Positions 47,738 through 56,584 of a stretch of DNA of 64,000 nt are shown here, piece by piece. Positions within the stretch are counted from its first letter, which is position 1. Each line of letters opens with the position of its first letter. The notes under the pieces were generated by a model. That model was not told the DNA's origin. It saw nothing but the letters and a program-made list of their open reading frames with translations, and searched no databases. This DNA is from Bacteroidota bacterium (lineage in GTDB: Bacteria; Bacteroidota; Bacteroidia; Chitinophagales; Chitinophagaceae), in NCBI GenBank assembly GCA_018268035.1, contig JAFDXI010000163.1, forward strand, positions 1 through 64,000, given 5' to 3'. Position numbers and translations under genes: made by a program.

Positions 47738-48553
47738 ATGGACAGCATAAAACTAAACGACATATTACGTCTTGAAAATCTTGGCAACGTGAAAATTCGT
47801 TTCAATTTGATGTTCGCTCAAAATTGGAATCCGATAGAACTTTTTAAAAATGGCGACATTTCTACAATGCTTGCTGGACAATATTGGAATTACAACAAAA
47901 ACAAATCGTACAAAGCAGGACAAATCACTGTTGGACTTGTAAAGATAAAGCCGAACGAAGATTTTTGGTTGCTTTTTCATATCGGACAAGTAACTAAGGA
48001 ATTGAATATTCTCAACGGTGTTGGTTACGAATATCAAGACCTACCCGAATATGAAAAATACGTTGGACGTTTAATCGTAAAATTTAAGAACAAGGCACAG
48101 ACAATGATTCGTAACGCTGAATCAGTAATTGACGACTGCTACATTTCTCAAATTTTACCTGACACTTTCGACAATGACTTATTCCCAGGCTATGAAAAGG
48201 TTAATATCACTTGGGACGAATTGAAACGTGTTTTAGAGAAAGACAACTGGAAAACTGCATTACAAAACCAAAAAGGAGTTTACCTGTTGACCGACAAATC
48301 AAATGGTAAAATGTATGTTGGTTCGGCTTACGGAGAAAATATGATTTTAGGTCGTTGGAGAGCTTATATCTCAACTGGACACGGTGGAAACGTAGGACTT
48401 AAAAAACTAACCTTTGACCATATAAAACAAAATTTCAAATACTCAATACTTGACATTTACAAATCTACAACTAACGACCAAATCATAATTAACAGAGAAA
48501 GTTGGTGGAAAGAAGTTTTACAAAGCAGACAATTTGGATACAATGAAAATTAA
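47738..48553 (+). CDS. GIY-YIG nuclease-family protein with foreign codon use
   Basis: A 271-residue protein. The N-terminal 170 residues are a domain I do not recognise. The C-terminal part is a GIY-YIG module: GVYLLTD (180-186), MYVGSAYGE (192-200), Arg in GRWRAY and a Glu in INRESWWKE (254). GIY-YIG nucleases cut DNA in repair, mobile-element or defence settings; the job here is unknown. Codon use differs sharply from the neighbours: 15 of 16 Asp codons are GAC and Arg is often CGT, whereas nearby genes favour GAT and AGA/AGG. With the surrounding non-coding repeats this points to recent transfer. Confidence 0.85.
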   Translation: MDSIKLNDILRLENLGNVKIRFNLMFAQNWNPIELFKNGDISTMLAGQYWNYNKNKSYKAGQITVGLVKIKPNEDFWLLFHIGQVTKELNILNGVGYEYQDLPEYEKYVGRLIVKFKNKAQTMIRNAESVIDDCYISQILPDTFDNDLFPGYEKVNITWDELKRVLEKDNWKTALQNQKGVYLLTDKSNGKMYVGSAYGENMILGRWRAYISTGHGGNVGLKKLTFDHIKQNFKYSILDIYKSTTNDQIIINRESWWKEVLQSRQFGYNEN

Positions 48554-48989
48554 CGGACGAGAAAGAACCACTGGCTATAACATCGTATCCTATGTACCTT
48601 ACCTCTAGGAGTTAATATCGTAGATTATATATTTCTTTTGAAAGAGAAAGATTCAATAGTGGCTAAACATTTCCCCTTCGCCAGATTTTTTCCTTTTCTC
48701 AAATTTTAAAAAACATTTTTTAATTCAACATACTTCAGCATCTTATGAGTAGTCTTTTCCATCCTGCAGGGCGGAGCGCAACAATTAATCTATATTTGTG
48801 TTGAGTATAATCTGGCTTAGTCCCGTGAACATTTGTGAAAAATTGAACAATAGTAATTTAAAACAAATTTAATATTGCAATAACATAACTGCGCCAATCC
48901 AGCAACGGTTAGCAATAAGTATGAAAACAAACTATTTCGATAACAAATAAAAATAAATACTACAGCATACATATAAAATCAAACATCAA
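48554..48989. other. Intergenic region between GIY-YIG and DUF486 genes
   Basis: 436 bp without a gene. It contains TATATTTG near 48810 (exact -7 match, no clear -33) and a segment AACGGTTAGCAATAAG about 75 bp before the DUF486 gene that looks like a foreign junction sequence. No perfect attC or transposon end was found. Confidence 0.4.
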
Positions 48990-49361
48990 ATGAAAAGGGG
49001 AATCATAACAGTCATATTGCTTGTTTTTTCAAATACATTTATGACTATTGCATGGTATGGTCATCTCAGGTTTAAACAAATGAGCTGGTTCAATAATTTA
49101 GGGATTGTAAGTATAATTCTTATTAGCTGGGGAATAGCACTTTTTGAATATTCTTTTCAGGTTCCTGCTAACAGAATTGGTTTCGACGAAAATGGCGGAC
49201 CTTTTAATCTATGGCAGTTAAAAGTCATACAGGAAGTAATTACTTTGACTGTATTTACAACTTTCATGTTGATTTTTTTCAAAAACGAAACTTTTACAAT
49301 TAATCATTTTATCGGTTTTTGTTTTTTAATCCTTGCTGTTTATTTTATTTTCAAAAAATGA
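48990..49361 (+). CDS. DUF486 (DMT-family) small membrane protein
   Basis: A 123-residue inner-membrane protein with four hydrophobic helices (about 5-22, 37-55, 75-98, 103-121). It matches DUF486, a small relative of drug/metabolite transporters; VFSNTFMTIAWYGHLRF and FEYSFQVPANRIG are characteristic. The substrate is unknown. It sits in the accessory islet with no operon partner. Confidence 0.88.
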   Translation: MKRGIITVILLVFSNTFMTIAWYGHLRFKQMSWFNNLGIVSIILISWGIALFEYSFQVPANRIGFDENGGPFNLWQLKVIQEVITLTVFTTFMLIFFKNETFTINHFIGFCFLILAVYFIFKK

Positions 49362-49780
49362 TTAATATATGAGTTTTTTAATTTGATTGTAACAGGCACA
49401 AGATGTCGAATACTATAAACATTTTCTAAAACAATGCTTAGACTGAAGGCTTTTTACGGGTTAACTAAATTCAAATGAATTCTGGAAAAAATCATAGCTA
49501 AATATTTAAGGTGTGTGGGCGTTGATAGATTGGTTGACTTTTTGCTCAATACATATCATAGCGATGTGAGTAATTGCATTCACAAACTGAATAGTGCAGT
49601 GAAATGAATATTATGTATGGCTGTGCTTCTTTATGTCTGTCTTGATATAACTTCCAGGCAATTGGTTTGGAAACTATAAAGTGTAAATCAATTTTGACAG
49701 TTGATTTGTTTTTTGTCAAAAAAGTAAATTTCATTAATGAAATAAAAATAATTGAATATCGCCACCGTATTGGCGCAAGT

Positions 49781-49861
49781 TAATTTTCTTCGCTCTCATA
49801 ACCATTGTTTGATTTTCCTGTAACGAGATATACAGATCCATATACTTTTATTTCGTTCATT
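49781..49861 (-). CDS. Possible 26-residue small protein or gene remnant
   Basis: ATG to TAA, reading MNEIKVYGSVYLVTGKSN and ending in acidic residues. The stop is followed 4 bp later by a hairpin (CGCCA/TGGCG, 49761-49776) and a T-rich run, as a real transcript end might be. No promoter match was found and the sequence has no known family. It could be the stub of a decayed gene. Confidence 0.25.
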
Positions 49862-49966
49862 GTCTTGATATAAATGGCAATTCATCCTGAATAAAACCTG
49901 GATGCCATTATTGAAAATATTATAAATAAGACGTATCAGGACAGATTTTTATTCAAATGATAAAGC

Positions 49967-49993
49967 TTGTTTTAACATGCACTAATATATTTG
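49967..49993 (+). promoter_or_regulatory. Promoter of the metalloprotease gene
   Basis: TTG, 16-bp spacer, TATATTTG (exact -7). It supports starting at the ATG at 50017, because the longer in-frame ATG at 49957 lies upstream of the promoter. Confidence 0.6.
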
Positions 49994-50016
49994 CATTTCA
50001 AAATATCAAACTGTTT

Positions 50017-52314
50017 ATGAAAAAAAATTTAATCCTCAGCTTTATGATAATGGCTGGTTTTTCAACATTCGCACAGAATGACTATTGGAAACCTGTTTCT
50101 CAAAAAGATGCTGCTTCCTTTACTAAAACAACAGAAATATTTCCAGGTAGATTCAAGCCTGCAGCTTATAAGTTGTTTGCATTAAATAAAAATATTTTTG
50201 CCGGCATTTTGAAACATTCACCTTCTGAAAAATTAATACCTGCCGACAATTCCAGTTTTATTATATCAATCCCTTTATCAGATGGCAGTATCGAAAAATT
50301 CAGGATTACAGAATCCTCAGTAATGGAGCCCGGACTACAAAGCCGATATCCTGAAATTAAAACTTACCTTGGCAAAAGCATCACTGATGGTTCAGTGGTT
50401 GCAAGGTTTGATTATTCACCTGAAGGGTTTCATGCTACAATTATTTCTGCAAACAGGCCAACTGTTTATATTAATCCGGTTGCAAAAACAAATAATTTAT
50501 ACAGTGTCTTTGACAGGTCAAACATTCAAGAAGAAAAACAAGTATTTGATTGCAACATGGACAAGGTGCTCAGCAGTCAGATACAGGGCACACAAAAAGC
50601 AGCAATTAATAGTGATAACCTTTTAAGAAAATATCGCTTTGCTGTTGCAACAGGTGGTGAATTTTCCCAGCTCTTTTTAGATGGCACTGAAACCAATGAT
50701 GCTCAAAGAAAACAAAAAGTAATGGCAGGTTTGGTAACGGAACTTAACCGTACAAATGTAATTTTTGAATCAGAATTAGGGGTGCGTTTAATTTATGTTG
50801 ATAACGAAGACACTATCATTTTTTTAAATGGCGCAACAGATCCTTTTACCAGTAACGCTTCAGCATTTTTTACAGGCAAATGGAATACGCAGGCTCAAAA
50901 CACAATCAATCAATATATAGGTGCTGCCAATTATGATATTGGTCATTTATTGATGGGGTATGCAACTGGTGGTAATGCAGGTTGCATTGGTTGTGTTTGC
51001 CATAATGCAGATAAAGGTTCAGGTGCTACCGGTTTTACAGATGATTTAACTACTGATCCGTTTATAGTTGATTTTTGGGATCATGAAATTGGTCACCAGT
51101 TTGGAGCTAACCATACATTTGATTATAGTTATGAAGGCACAATCGCACAAATGGAGCCAGGTAGTGGTTCAACAATTATGGGTTATGCTGGCACTACTAG
51201 TGCAACTGATATACAACCGCATAGTGACCCTTATTTTCATGCTATCAGTATCCAGCAAATTAATAGTTATATAACAACGGGTACAGGCAGTACCTGTCCT
51301 ACTTACGATACCATTTACGGAAAAGCACCCACAGCTGATGCAGGCAAAGATTATATCATTCCCAAATCAACACCATTTATTTTAAATGCAAAGGCAAGTG
51401 TAAAAGATGCACATGATTCCATCACATATTGTTGGGAACAGATTGATAAATTTCAAAAAGGCACTTCCTATAAATATCCAAAAGATACCTCTACAACAGG
51501 CCCTGTATTCAGGTCAATCATGCCACAAATAATTAAGCAACGTACTTTCCCGGCATTAAGCAGTATCCTCGATGGAAGCAACGGAAATGAATGGGAGGTA
51601 TTACCATCTGTTAGCCGTATTTTAAACTTTAGGGTTACTGTTCGTGATAATCATCCAGGCGGTGGACAGACAGCCAGTGATGATATGATTGTGCAGATAG
51701 ATGGAAATTCAGGCCCGTTCAAAGTAAAAATTCCTAATTCAAATATAAAATGGACTGCAGGTTCAACATATAAAATTACATGGGATGTAAATAATACCAA
51801 CATCGCACCCGTTAATTGTAGCCATGTGAAAATATTATTATCAACTGATGGAGGGAAAACGTTCAATATTGAATTAGCTAAATCAACATTAAATGATGGC
51901 GTTGCTATAGTAACAATACCAGCAAACGTAAAAACAAAAAATGCAAGAATAAAAATTGCTGCACTTGGAAATATTTTCTTTGATATTTCTGATAAAGACT
52001 TCAGAATAGTAGCACCTGCAGCAGTGAGCGGAGGTATTGTTTCCGATGCAAGTTCTGCAATCATCACCAATTCAATTAAAGTGCAGCCAAACCCTGCAAA
52101 GAATTATACTACAGTCAATTTCAATGCTTCATACAAGCGTTGCAGCCTCACATTATCCAATAGTGATGGCAAAATTGTTTATAGTAAAGTATTGAGTGCA
52201 GTCAATAAAGGCAGCATAGAGAATATTTCTTTAGCAGGTTTAAGCGATGGCGCTTATTTTCTCAGGATAACTACTGAAGAGGGAACCCAAACTGAAAAAA
52301 TTATTGTTCAATAA
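50017..52314 (+). CDS. Secreted reprolysin-type zinc metalloprotease with T9SS tail
   Basis: A 765-residue secreted protease. It has a signal peptide (ending FSTFAQ), a propeptide-like N-terminal region, and a metzincin catalytic domain with the zinc motif HEIGHQFGANH (His356, Glu357, His360, His366) followed by a likely Met-turn region (TIMGYAG). Ig-like domains (about 450-680) follow, then a type A sorting domain (VQPNPAKNY near the start, SDGAYFLRI near the end). It probably degrades extracellular protein. Order and length fit M12B-like Bacteroidota proteases. Confidence 0.92.
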   Translation: MKKNLILSFMIMAGFSTFAQNDYWKPVSQKDAASFTKTTEIFPGRFKPAAYKLFALNKNIFAGILKHSPSEKLIPADNSSFIISIPLSDGSIEKFRITESSVMEPGLQSRYPEIKTYLGKSITDGSVVARFDYSPEGFHATIISANRPTVYINPVAKTNNLYSVFDRSNIQEEKQVFDCNMDKVLSSQIQGTQKAAINSDNLLRKYRFAVATGGEFSQLFLDGTETNDAQRKQKVMAGLVTELNRTNVIFESELGVRLIYVDNEDTIIFLNGATDPFTSNASAFFTGKWNTQAQNTINQYIGAANYDIGHLLMGYATGGNAGCIGCVCHNADKGSGATGFTDDLTTDPFIVDFWDHEIGHQFGANHTFDYSYEGTIAQMEPGSGSTIMGYAGTTSATDIQPHSDPYFHAISIQQINSYITTGTGSTCPTYDTIYGKAPTADAGKDYIIPKSTPFILNAKASVKDAHDSITYCWEQIDKFQKGTSYKYPKDTSTTGPVFRSIMPQIIKQRTFPALSSILDGSNGNEWEVLPSVSRILNFRVTVRDNHPGGGQTASDDMIVQIDGNSGPFKVKIPNSNIKWTAGSTYKITWDVNNTNIAPVNCSHVKILLSTDGGKTFNIELAKSTLNDGVAIVTIPANVKTKNARIKIAALGNIFFDISDKDFRIVAPAAVSGGIVSDASSAIITNSIKVQPNPAKNYTTVNFNASYKRCSLTLSNSDGKIVYSKVLSAVNKGSIENISLAGLSDGAYFLRITTEEGTQTEKIIVQ

Positions 52315-52356
52315 TTTAAAGCAAACAGATTACTACAGATAGTCTGCTTTATATTA

Positions 52357-52422
52357 AAAGCATGAAAATAAACCTGGGTTAAAAATTTTGATTGATGAAT
52401 CAGGAAATTATTTTCATGCTTT
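52357..52422. repeat. 66-bp inverted repeat between convergent genes
   Basis: AAAGCATGAAAATAA (52357-52371) and its perfect reverse complement (52408-52422) flank a loop in which CCTG (52373-52376) and CAGG (52401-52404) also pair. A shorter hairpin (AAAGCA/TGCTTT) ends the metalloprotease at about 52318-52350. Confidence 0.75.
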
Positions 52423-52466
52423 GTGTATTATAAAATACTATTCTTAAGATTAGTATGGGTTATCAC

Positions 52467-53138
52467 TTATTTTTCAAACACTAACGCTTCAGCATTGGCG
52501 CCCAACGTCTGTAATGTATCAAGAATATTTTTTGTAAATTCATCAGGGCCACATACATAAAATTTCTGGTTGATATCAGAAATAATATTTTTCAAATATT
52601 CCCAATCAATATGCCTGCTATAATATTGTGTATCCGGTTGACGCGTAATCACATTAATAAAATTTTTCCCCAACATTTTTTCAAATTCATCTTTTAATAT
52701 TATATCAGCTTCTGTTTTGTTGGAAAAAATGAGCATATTATTACCCGTTTTTTGTTGTTGATGCAGGTTCCTGAAAATAGAAATAAATGGAGTAACACCC
52801 GCACCACCGGCAATAAATACTCCTTCGCCCATATATTCAATTGCACCCCAGGCATCACTTATTTCAAACTCTTCTCCTACCTGAATTGACTTGAGATGAT
52901 TGGTTAATCCTTTTGGATTATCATATAATTTAATGGTAAACTCAAGAAAATCATCACCTGGTAAACAAGTGAAAGTAAATGGATGTTTATTTTCTTTCCA
53001 ACCTTCTTTATTTAATGAAAGATCAGTAGCCTGCCCCGGCACAAAAGAAAATCCTTCGGGCTTGGTTACTTTGAATGTTTTTACATTATGCGTTATTGGA
53101 ATAATTTCCTTTACTGTTACAATATATCCTGCTGCCAT
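52467..53138 (-). CDS. FAD-dependent ferredoxin/flavodoxin reductase-like protein
   Basis: A 223-residue oxidoreductase of the ferredoxin-NADP reductase superfamily. The FAD-binding beta-barrel (about 1-100) has PGQATDLSL and HPFTFTCLPGDD in place of the usual RxYS motif. The NAD(P)-binding half (about 105-220) has FIAGGAGVTPFISIFRNL and FYVCGPDEFTKNIL. No iron-sulfur domain is attached. The redox partner is unknown. It is convergent with the protease and divergent from the isomerase gene. Confidence 0.88.
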   Translation of the reverse strand: MAAGYIVTVKEIIPITHNVKTFKVTKPEGFSFVPGQATDLSLNKEGWKENKHPFTFTCLPGDDFLEFTIKLYDNPKGLTNHLKSIQVGEEFEISDAWGAIEYMGEGVFIAGGAGVTPFISIFRNLHQQQKTGNNMLIFSNKTEADIILKDEFEKMLGKNFINVITRQPDTQYYSRHIDWEYLKNIISDINQKFYVCGPDEFTKNILDTLQTLGANAEALVFEK

Positions 53139-53245
53139 CTCTTATAATTTTTTTTAACGATAAGAGATATATGCAATAAGAAAGCCAAAATACTTCAGGC
53201 AATTCAGTTATCTTTAAAAAATTTCTAACGTTAATTCTATTCATC

Positions 53246-54130
53246 ATGAGCACAAGACGAACATTCATCAAACAAACTTCTTTAGCAACAGCAGCATTAA
53301 TGCTTAAACCAAGTTTTTTAAAATACGATCATTCCTACATTGGATTGCAGCTTTACACAGTGAGGGATGCAATGCAAAAAGATCCTGCTGCAACTTTGGA
53401 AAAAGTCGCAAAGATTGGATACAATTCTGTTGAAGGTGCAACCTATAGTGGCACAGAGGATTTTTACGGTATGGATGCAAAAGCATTTGCAGGATTACTA
53501 AAGAATAATGGACTAATTATGCCGAGTTGCCATTACAGGCTAGGCGAGGATAAATTGGGTTTATCTGATTTTAAAGGAACAATTTTACATGGTTGGGATA
53601 AGGCAGTTGAAGATGCAAATGCAGCAGGTTTGCAATATATGGTTTGCGCCTGGTTATCTCCTGCAGAAAGAGGCAACATTGATCATTATAAATTACTGGC
53701 AGCACATTTAAACAAAGCCGGTGAAACATGTAAAAAAGCCGGATTGCAATTATGTTATCATAACCACGATTTTGAATTTATTGAAGATAACGGGCAACTG
53801 CCATATACTGTTTTATTGAGTGACACCGATGCAGAATTAGTAAAATTTGAAACAGATTTATACTGGCTAACCAAAGCAGGGCAAAAGCCTGCTGACATTT
53901 ATAATGCACACCCGGGGCGTTTTCCATTATGGCATGTAAAAGATATGGATAATACAGCACAGCATGCATTTACAGAAGTAGGAAACGGAGTAATTGACTT
54001 TAAAGATATTTTCAAATCTGCTGATGTGGCTGGGCTAAAATATTTTTTCGTTGAACAGGATATGACACCGGGTGACCCTTTTGATAGCATTAAAAAAAGC
54101 ATTGCTTATATAAAACAAAACCTGGTTTAA
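53246..54130 (+). CDS. Exported sugar phosphate isomerase/epimerase-like TIM barrel
   Basis: A 294-residue protein of the xylose isomerase-like TIM-barrel family. The N-terminus (STRRTFIKQTS then hydrophobic residues) is a twin-arginine export signal, so it folds before export. Family parts are YIGLQLYTVRDAM, GLQLCYHNHDFEF with metal-binding His/Glu, FETDLYWLTKAG and WHVKDMD. Related proteins isomerise or oxidise sugars; the substrate here is unknown. A strong hairpin follows the stop. Confidence 0.87.
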   Translation: MSTRRTFIKQTSLATAALMLKPSFLKYDHSYIGLQLYTVRDAMQKDPAATLEKVAKIGYNSVEGATYSGTEDFYGMDAKAFAGLLKNNGLIMPSCHYRLGEDKLGLSDFKGTILHGWDKAVEDANAAGLQYMVCAWLSPAERGNIDHYKLLAAHLNKAGETCKKAGLQLCYHNHDFEFIEDNGQLPYTVLLSDTDAELVKFETDLYWLTKAGQKPADIYNAHPGRFPLWHVKDMDNTAQHAFTEVGNGVIDFKDIFKSADVAGLKYFFVEQDMTPGDPFDSIKKSIAYIKQNLV

Positions 54131-54138
54131 ATTTTTTG

Positions 54139-54176
54139 TAGAAAACTACCCGGCGTTAGAGCCGGGTAGTTTTCTA
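54139..54176. terminator. Strong bidirectional-looking terminator before deoC
   Basis: A perfect 16-bp stem (core CTACCCGGC/GCCGGGTAG, loop GTTAGA) with TTTTCTAATTAG exit, 9 bp after the isomerase stop and 28 bp before the deoC start. Confidence 0.88.
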
Positions 54177-54204
54177 ATTAGTAATTTTTTTTTAAAAAAT
54201 ACTT

Positions 54205-54858
54205 GTGTCAATCAATCAATATATAGATCATACATTATTAAAGCCCACTGCTTTAATTCAGGATATACACCAACTGTGCGATGAAGCAATTCATTACAAT
54301 TTTGCAGCAGTTTGTGTGCCACCTCCCATGTTGAAAATTGCCAGACAGGATTTAAACAATACCAATATAAAACTTGCTACTGTAATTGGTTTCCCATTTG
54401 GATATGCTGCTATTGAAGCAAAGATGGCTGAAACTTTATTGGCAATAGTGGATGGAGCTGATGAGCTGGATATTGTCATTAACCTGATTGCATTAAAAAA
54501 TAATGACTGGGTATATCTCGCAAATGAACTCAACCATTTACTTCCTGTTATTCATCAAAAAAATAAGATAGCAAAAATCATTATTGAAAGCGGTATATTA
54601 ACAGATGATGAGATTATAAAATGTTGTGGATTGTATGGTGCAGCAGGTGTTGATTTTCTAAAGACTTCAACAGGTTATGCCACTACGGGAGCAACAATTC
54701 ATGCAGTCGAATTAATGAAGGCACATTTACCCTCAGGTGTCCAAATAAAAGCTGCGGGTGGTATTAAGTCAATGCAATTTGCCCAACAAGTAATTGATGC
54801 AGGTGCTACGAGAATTGGCTGTAGCAGCAGTGTGCAAATAGTGTCAGAAAACTTATAA
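54205..54858 (+). CDS. deoC: Deoxyribose-phosphate aldolase
   Basis: DeoC cleaves 2-deoxyribose-5-phosphate to glyceraldehyde-3-phosphate and acetaldehyde in deoxynucleoside breakdown. The 217 residues contain IDHTLLKPTA, Asp89 in ADELDIVINL, the Schiff-base Lys153 in GVDFLKTSTGY, and Lys182 in IKAAGGIK. The start is GTG at 54205; no ATG is available before the conserved N-terminus. No promoter is evident between the terminator at 54176 and the GTG, so expression may depend on read-through or an unrecognised promoter. Other deo genes are absent. Confidence 0.95.
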   Translation: MSINQYIDHTLLKPTALIQDIHQLCDEAIHYNFAAVCVPPPMLKIARQDLNNTNIKLATVIGFPFGYAAIEAKMAETLLAIVDGADELDIVINLIALKNNDWVYLANELNHLLPVIHQKNKIAKIIIESGILTDDEIIKCCGLYGAAGVDFLKTSTGYATTGATIHAVELMKAHLPSGVQIKAAGGIKSMQFAQQVIDAGATRIGCSSSVQIVSENL

Positions 54859-54948
54859 CATTAAACATTAATAATTCTGTATTATTAATTAATTTGCAAC
54901 AGATATTTTTAATATCCGTTTGCTTTGAATAAATTTTCAACCAATTAA

Positions 54949-55374
54949 ATGAAACAATTCTTAATAACATCTATTCTTATAACTACTGTTATGTGCTATG
55001 CGCATGCAGGTGATACAATAATTGTCCATAAAGATGCACGGCTTGATATTCTTTCTGAAAAGCAGGCAGCCATCAACAAGATTACTTCAAAAATGACGAC
55101 CAATGGTTTATTCAATGGTTACAGGCTACAAGTGATTAACACACGTAGTCGCGATGATGCATTTAAAGCAAAAGCCACATTGCTGGAAAAATTTCCTGAT
55201 GAGAAAGTTTATGTTTTATATCAATCACCTTACTTCAAAGTAAGAGCGGGCAACTTTTTAAACAGGGATGATGCTGAAAATTTCAGAAAGCAGGTAAGTC
55301 AATATTTTTCAAAGCCGGTTTACGTAATCGAAGACCTGATTGAATATGTTCCAAATGCAGCCGATTTACAATAA
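54949..55374 (+). CDS. SPOR-domain exported protein
   Basis: A 141-residue protein with a signal peptide (ending YAHAG) and a C-terminal SPOR domain (about 60-135: YRLQVINTRSRDDAFKAKA, then FKVRAGNFLNRDDAENFRK). SPOR domains bind glycan strands lacking stem peptides at division sites. The short N-terminal linker has no catalytic features. It lies 90 bp after deoC and ends 4 bp before the amidohydrolase. Confidence 0.87.
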   Translation: MKQFLITSILITTVMCYAHAGDTIIVHKDARLDILSEKQAAINKITSKMTTNGLFNGYRLQVINTRSRDDAFKAKATLLEKFPDEKVYVLYQSPYFKVRAGNFLNRDDAENFRKQVSQYFSKPVYVIEDLIEYVPNAADLQ

Positions 55375-55378
55375 TAAC

Positions 55379-56566
55379 ATGATTGCGCCCTGTAAAATAC
55401 AAGAACTAACTCAACAATATGCTCCGATGCTTGCTTCTATCAGGCATCACCTGCATGCAAATCCTGAACTTAGTTTTCATGAATTTGAAACATGCAGGTT
55501 TATTGGTAACCAATTAAAAGAATGGGGTATTGATTTCAAAAATATAGCAGGTACAGGTATTGTAGCAATCATTGAAGGGAAGAACCCTACAGACAGGATC
55601 ATTGCATTGAGAGCAGATATTGATGCATTACCAATCACCGAAGAAAATATTATTGAATATAAATCAAAGAATGAAGGTGTGATGCATGCATGTGGTCATG
55701 ATGTTCATACCACTTGTCTTTTAGGTGCTACAAAAATTTTAAAAGATTTGCAGGATGAATGGGATGGAACAATCAAACTGATTTTTCAGCCAGGTGAAGA
55801 AAAAAATCCAGGTGGCGCCAGTTTAATGATTCGTGATGGTGTTTTGGAAAATCCAAAACCTAATGCCATAGTGGCGATGCATGTGCATCCCGGGTTGCAA
55901 ATTGGGAAATTAAGTTTCAGGAAGGGATTAATTATGGCAAGCGCAGATGAAATTTATATTACGCTAAAAGGAAAAGGCGGGCACGCTGCTTCGCCACATC
56001 TGACAACTGATATTGTATTGGTAGCTGCACATATTATTGTAGGCCTGCAACAAATTGTCAGCAGGAATACCAACCCATTTACACCATGTGTTCTTTCCAT
56101 TTGCAGCATTCACGGCGGCAACACAACCAACGTAATTCCTGCTGAAGTAAAATTGGTTGGTACCTTTAGAACTATGGATGAATCATGGCGTTACAAGGCA
56201 CATGAACTTATCCGGAAACAGGTTTCAGGAATTGCAAATGCAATGGGTGCAGAAGCTGATATACTCATTGATGTTGGCTATCCTGCAGTAATTAATGATG
56301 CATCAGTTACTGACCAGGCAACACAATTGGCACAAAAATATTTTGGAGATGAAAATATAGAAGAAACGGAGCTTAGAATGGGAGCAGAAGATTTTGGTTT
56401 TTATGCACAGGAATTACCGGCATGCTTTTTTAGACTAGGTGTAAGGAATGAAGCAGCAGGTATCATTCATAATGTGCATACGAGCCGTTTTAATATTGAC
56501 GAAGAAGCATTGCAGGCTGGTGCCGGCATAATGGCATGGCTTGGGATGAACCTAAAAATTAACTGA
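55379..56566 (+). CDS. M20-family amidohydrolase/carboxypeptidase
   Basis: A 395-residue zinc aminoacylase-type hydrolase of the hippurate/IAA-amino-acid hydrolase branch. Typical parts are RHHLHANPELSFHEFET, RADIDALPITEEN, HACGHDVHTTCLLGA with metal ligands, FQPGEEKNPGGA with the catalytic Glu, and the dimerisation-domain HGGNTTNVIP. It removes acyl groups from N-acyl amino acids; the exact substrate is unknown. The ATG at 55379, 4 bp after the SPOR gene stop, is preferred to an in-frame TTG inside that gene. Confidence 0.92.
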   Translation: MIAPCKIQELTQQYAPMLASIRHHLHANPELSFHEFETCRFIGNQLKEWGIDFKNIAGTGIVAIIEGKNPTDRIIALRADIDALPITEENIIEYKSKNEGVMHACGHDVHTTCLLGATKILKDLQDEWDGTIKLIFQPGEEKNPGGASLMIRDGVLENPKPNAIVAMHVHPGLQIGKLSFRKGLIMASADEIYITLKGKGGHAASPHLTTDIVLVAAHIIVGLQQIVSRNTNPFTPCVLSICSIHGGNTTNVIPAEVKLVGTFRTMDESWRYKAHELIRKQVSGIANAMGAEADILIDVGYPAVINDASVTDQATQLAQKYFGDENIEETELRMGAEDFGFYAQELPACFFRLGVRNEAAGIIHNVHTSRFNIDEEALQAGAGIMAWLGMNLKIN

Positions 56567-56584
56567 AAAGAGGGCTTTAACTTT

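Larger units (their letters stand above)
49362..50016. other. Intergenic region before the metalloprotease
   Basis: 655 bp. It contains a possible 26-codon minus-strand ORF with a terminator-like hairpin and the metalloprotease promoter (both listed). A 62-codon minus-strand frame (49546-49734) starts within AT-rich sequence and shows no family features; I do not call it. Confidence 0.45.

Noticed and set aside
48880..48920. attC-like integron recombination site before the DUF486 gene
   Set aside because: GTTAGCA does not fit the GTTRRRY core, there is no matching partner core, and no integrase gene is in the window.
49546..49734. 62-codon minus-strand frame before the metalloprotease
   Set aside because: No conserved features, no promoter, and composition expected of random AT-rich DNA.
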